Of a stretch of 23,815 bases of DNA, positions 22,769-23,815 are shown piece by piece (position 1 is the first letter of the stretch; every line of letters starts with the position of its first letter). Both the position numbers and the translations under genes were made by a program. The notes beneath the pieces are model-generated. The model was given only the letters and a program-made list of their open reading frames with translations. It searched no databases and was not told where the DNA came from. This DNA is from Actinomycetes bacterium (lineage in GTDB: Bacteria; Actinomycetota; Acidimicrobiia; Acidimicrobiales; RAAP-2). Location of the stretch: the NCBI GenBank assembly GCA_021801615.1, contig JAJYXS010000040.1, positions 1-23,815 of the forward strand, read 5' to 3'.

Positions 22769-23131
22769 CGCCGGGCCCTCGCCTCGGCGGGAGCTCGGCG
22801 CGAGCGGGTCTTCGTGTGCTCGCGGGTCTTCGTGTGCTCTCGGGTCTCCGTGTGCTCGGGCTTCCCCGGGGTCTCGCAGCAAGCTGGGGTCCGAGATCCG
22901 TGCGCGCGCCTGTTCGACGGCTCTGCGGATCTCCGCCCTGCGGGCGTCGTTCGAGTACTTGTCGTAGATGCGCTCGATCACGGCCACGCCTGCCCAGCAG
23001 ACCAGGAGCGCCACCGCGAAGCGCACGACGGCGGCCGTCGCACCGAGCCCTCCGGTGCCGAAGGAGTAGAGCATTGGCAGCGACACGACGATCGCTGCCG
23101 CCAGCACCAGCTCCGGTCGCCGCACCCCCAT
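22766..23131 (-). CDS. Small two-helix membrane protein, function unknown
   Basis: 121 residues from ATG 23131, 18 nt after the upstream gene's stop, with a G-rich ribosome-binding stretch (GGCGGGGG) just before it. Two hydrophobic helices lie at about 8-25 and 31-53, joined by a short Gly-rich turn (SFGTGGLG). A charged helix of coiled-coil type, with ERIYDKYSNDARRAEIRRAVEQARARI, follows at 53-80. The C-terminus has three 6-residue repeats, RAHGDP/RAHEDP/RAHEDP (92-109). I do not recognise the family. It is probably co-transcribed with the upstream FlhF-like gene, so a flagellum-related role is possible but rests on position only. The stop faces csrA at 2 bp. Confidence 0.7.
   Translation of the reverse strand: MGVRRPELVLAAAIVVSLPMLYSFGTGGLGATAAVVRFAVALLVCWAGVAVIERIYDKYSNDARRAEIRRAVEQARARISDPSLLRDPGEARAHGDPRAHEDPRAHEDPLAPSSRRGEGPA
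22805..22858 (-). repeat. 18-bp tandem repeat, 3 copies, in frame
   Basis: CGGGTCTTCGTGTGCTCG-type units start at 22805, 22823 and 22841 (plus-strand reading), with two single-base differences. On the minus strand they encode RAHEDP or RAHGDP in the tail of the small membrane protein. Confidence 0.9.
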
Positions 23132-23149
23132 CGATCGACCCCCGCCGCC

Positions 23150-23815
23150 TCAGATCCGGGCCACCGACGCGGAGACGAGGCGCGCCCAGCGCGCGGGAGT
23201 CGCCTCGTCTCTGTCGAAGCGGGCGACCGGCACACCGAGCTCGATCAGCTCGCACGGCGTCGTCGTCGACTCGGCGTCGACGACCACGAGCGCGTCCGCC
23301 CCCCCGATCGCGTCGAGGAAGCGCCGGAGGTCGGAAGTCTTCACGGTGGCCGGCACGATCGCCCAGGCGCAGGAAGGTCGGAGCGCGACGAGGACGTCCT
23401 TGGTCCATGCCTGATCAGATCCGATCGGGGCGGCAGCGACGGCTGCCAGCGCGCAGTGCGCTCGGCGCCAGCCGACCGCGAGGGCGGCGGCCTTGCTCGG
23501 GGTGCGCGCCCTGTGCCCGAGCGTCGCCCAGCAGCCGGCCGACGTCGTGGAGAGCGCAGCGATCTCGTCGACCGGGCACCCGACGGCGTCGCACAGCGAC
23601 GTGGCGACCGCGCGGAGCACCGGGCCATGGCCGACCAGCGCGACGAGACCGCCCGGCCCCTTGGGCAGGGGCGGCGGGGCCGGCAGCGTCGCGAAGATCG
23701 TCTCCAGGATCGGCCTCGAGCCGCTCCCGTCAGCGACGACCTCGGACAGCAACTGGGCAGCGAGGGCCGCAGGGAATCCGGCCTGGCGCAGCACTGCGGC
23801 CGCGATCGCCCGCGC
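23150..23815 (-). CDS. Degenerate FlhF/SRP-GTPase-like protein, 5' end cut
   Basis: The frame is open to the window edge (seven codons upstream of GTG 23794 remain in frame), so the N-terminus is missing. About 221 residues are visible. An N-domain-like helical part (LRQAGFPAALAAQLLSEVV) precedes GGLVALVGHGPVLRAVATSL. This aligns by eye with the GxVALVGPTGVGKTTT P-loop of FlhF but lacks the Gly-Lys-Thr/Ser needed to bind phosphate. Later AWAIVPATVKTSDLRRFLDAIGGADALVVVD and TTPCELIELGVPVARFD resemble the end of an SRP-type G domain. FlhF places flagella at the pole; a catalytically dead relative is the best guess. It could instead be an unrelated Rossmann-like protein. It sits next to fliW/csrA and upstream of the small membrane protein, same strand. 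Confidence 0.5.
   Translation of the reverse strand, partial: ARAIAAAVLRQAGFPAALAAQLLSEVVADGSGSRPILETIFATLPAPPPLPKGPGGLVALVGHGPVLRAVATSLCDAVGCPVDEIAALSTTSAGCWATLGHRARTPSKAAALAVGWRRAHCALAAVAAAPIGSDQAWTKDVLVALRPSCAWAIVPATVKTSDLRRFLDAIGGADALVVVDAESTTTPCELIELGVPVARFDRDEATPARWARLVSASVARI

Noticed and set aside
1..23815. tRNA, rRNA, transposase, integrase or attachment sites
   Set aside because: None recognised on either strand; the gene order is chromosomal core with no mobile-element signatures.

Overview
This 23.8 kb window is very GC-rich. Most genes lie on the plus strand, packed end to end with GTGA/ATGA/TTGA overlaps, many GTG starts and strong G/C at third codon positions. The gene content (pnp, M16 peptidase, dapB, dapA, RNase J, ftsK, miaB, miaA, dapF, hflX, actinobacterial-type dapC) is the conserved core order of Actinomycetota. 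The flagellar regulators FliW and CsrA point to a motile, deep-branching actinobacterium, perhaps Acidimicrobiia. The taxonomic placement is inference.

Layout. 1-2446: the 3' part of pnp coupled to an M16 zinc peptidase. 2472-5477: a 1001-residue YfhO-like polytopic membrane protein. 5474-8488: dapB, a di-iron ferritin-like protein and dapA. 8509-12923: RNase J and an FtsK/SpoIIIE translocase. 12920-15185: a D,D-carboxypeptidase and homoserine kinase. 15195-20953: a tight run of miaB, miaA, dapF, hflX and dapC. 20954-21519: about 570 bases without a convincing gene, holding a hairpin, 30-bp repeats, a promoter and a long leader. 21520-22763: fliW and an unusual multi-module CsrA-like gene. 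22766-23815: a convergent minus-strand pair, a small two-helix membrane protein and a 5'-cut protein resembling an FlhF/SRP GTPase that has lost its P-loop.

Function. Four diaminopimelate/lysine genes (dapB, dapA, dapF, dapC) lie among peptidoglycan and division genes (D,D-carboxypeptidase, ftsK), so precursor supply and wall remodelling share a neighbourhood. PNPase and RNase J supply RNA decay. MiaA and MiaB make the ms2i6A tRNA modification.

The most unusual region is the fliW-csrA end. The csrA product is about three times normal length and appears to contain four CsrA-like modules in one chain. It lies behind a promoter and a roughly 335-nt leader containing a cluster of GGA motifs. Two wider patterns also stand out: TAGNNT -10 boxes placed 6-10 nt before start codons (leaderless or nearly leaderless transcripts), and short tandem repeats with periods of 15, 18 or 30 bp, nearly all inside genes and in frame.
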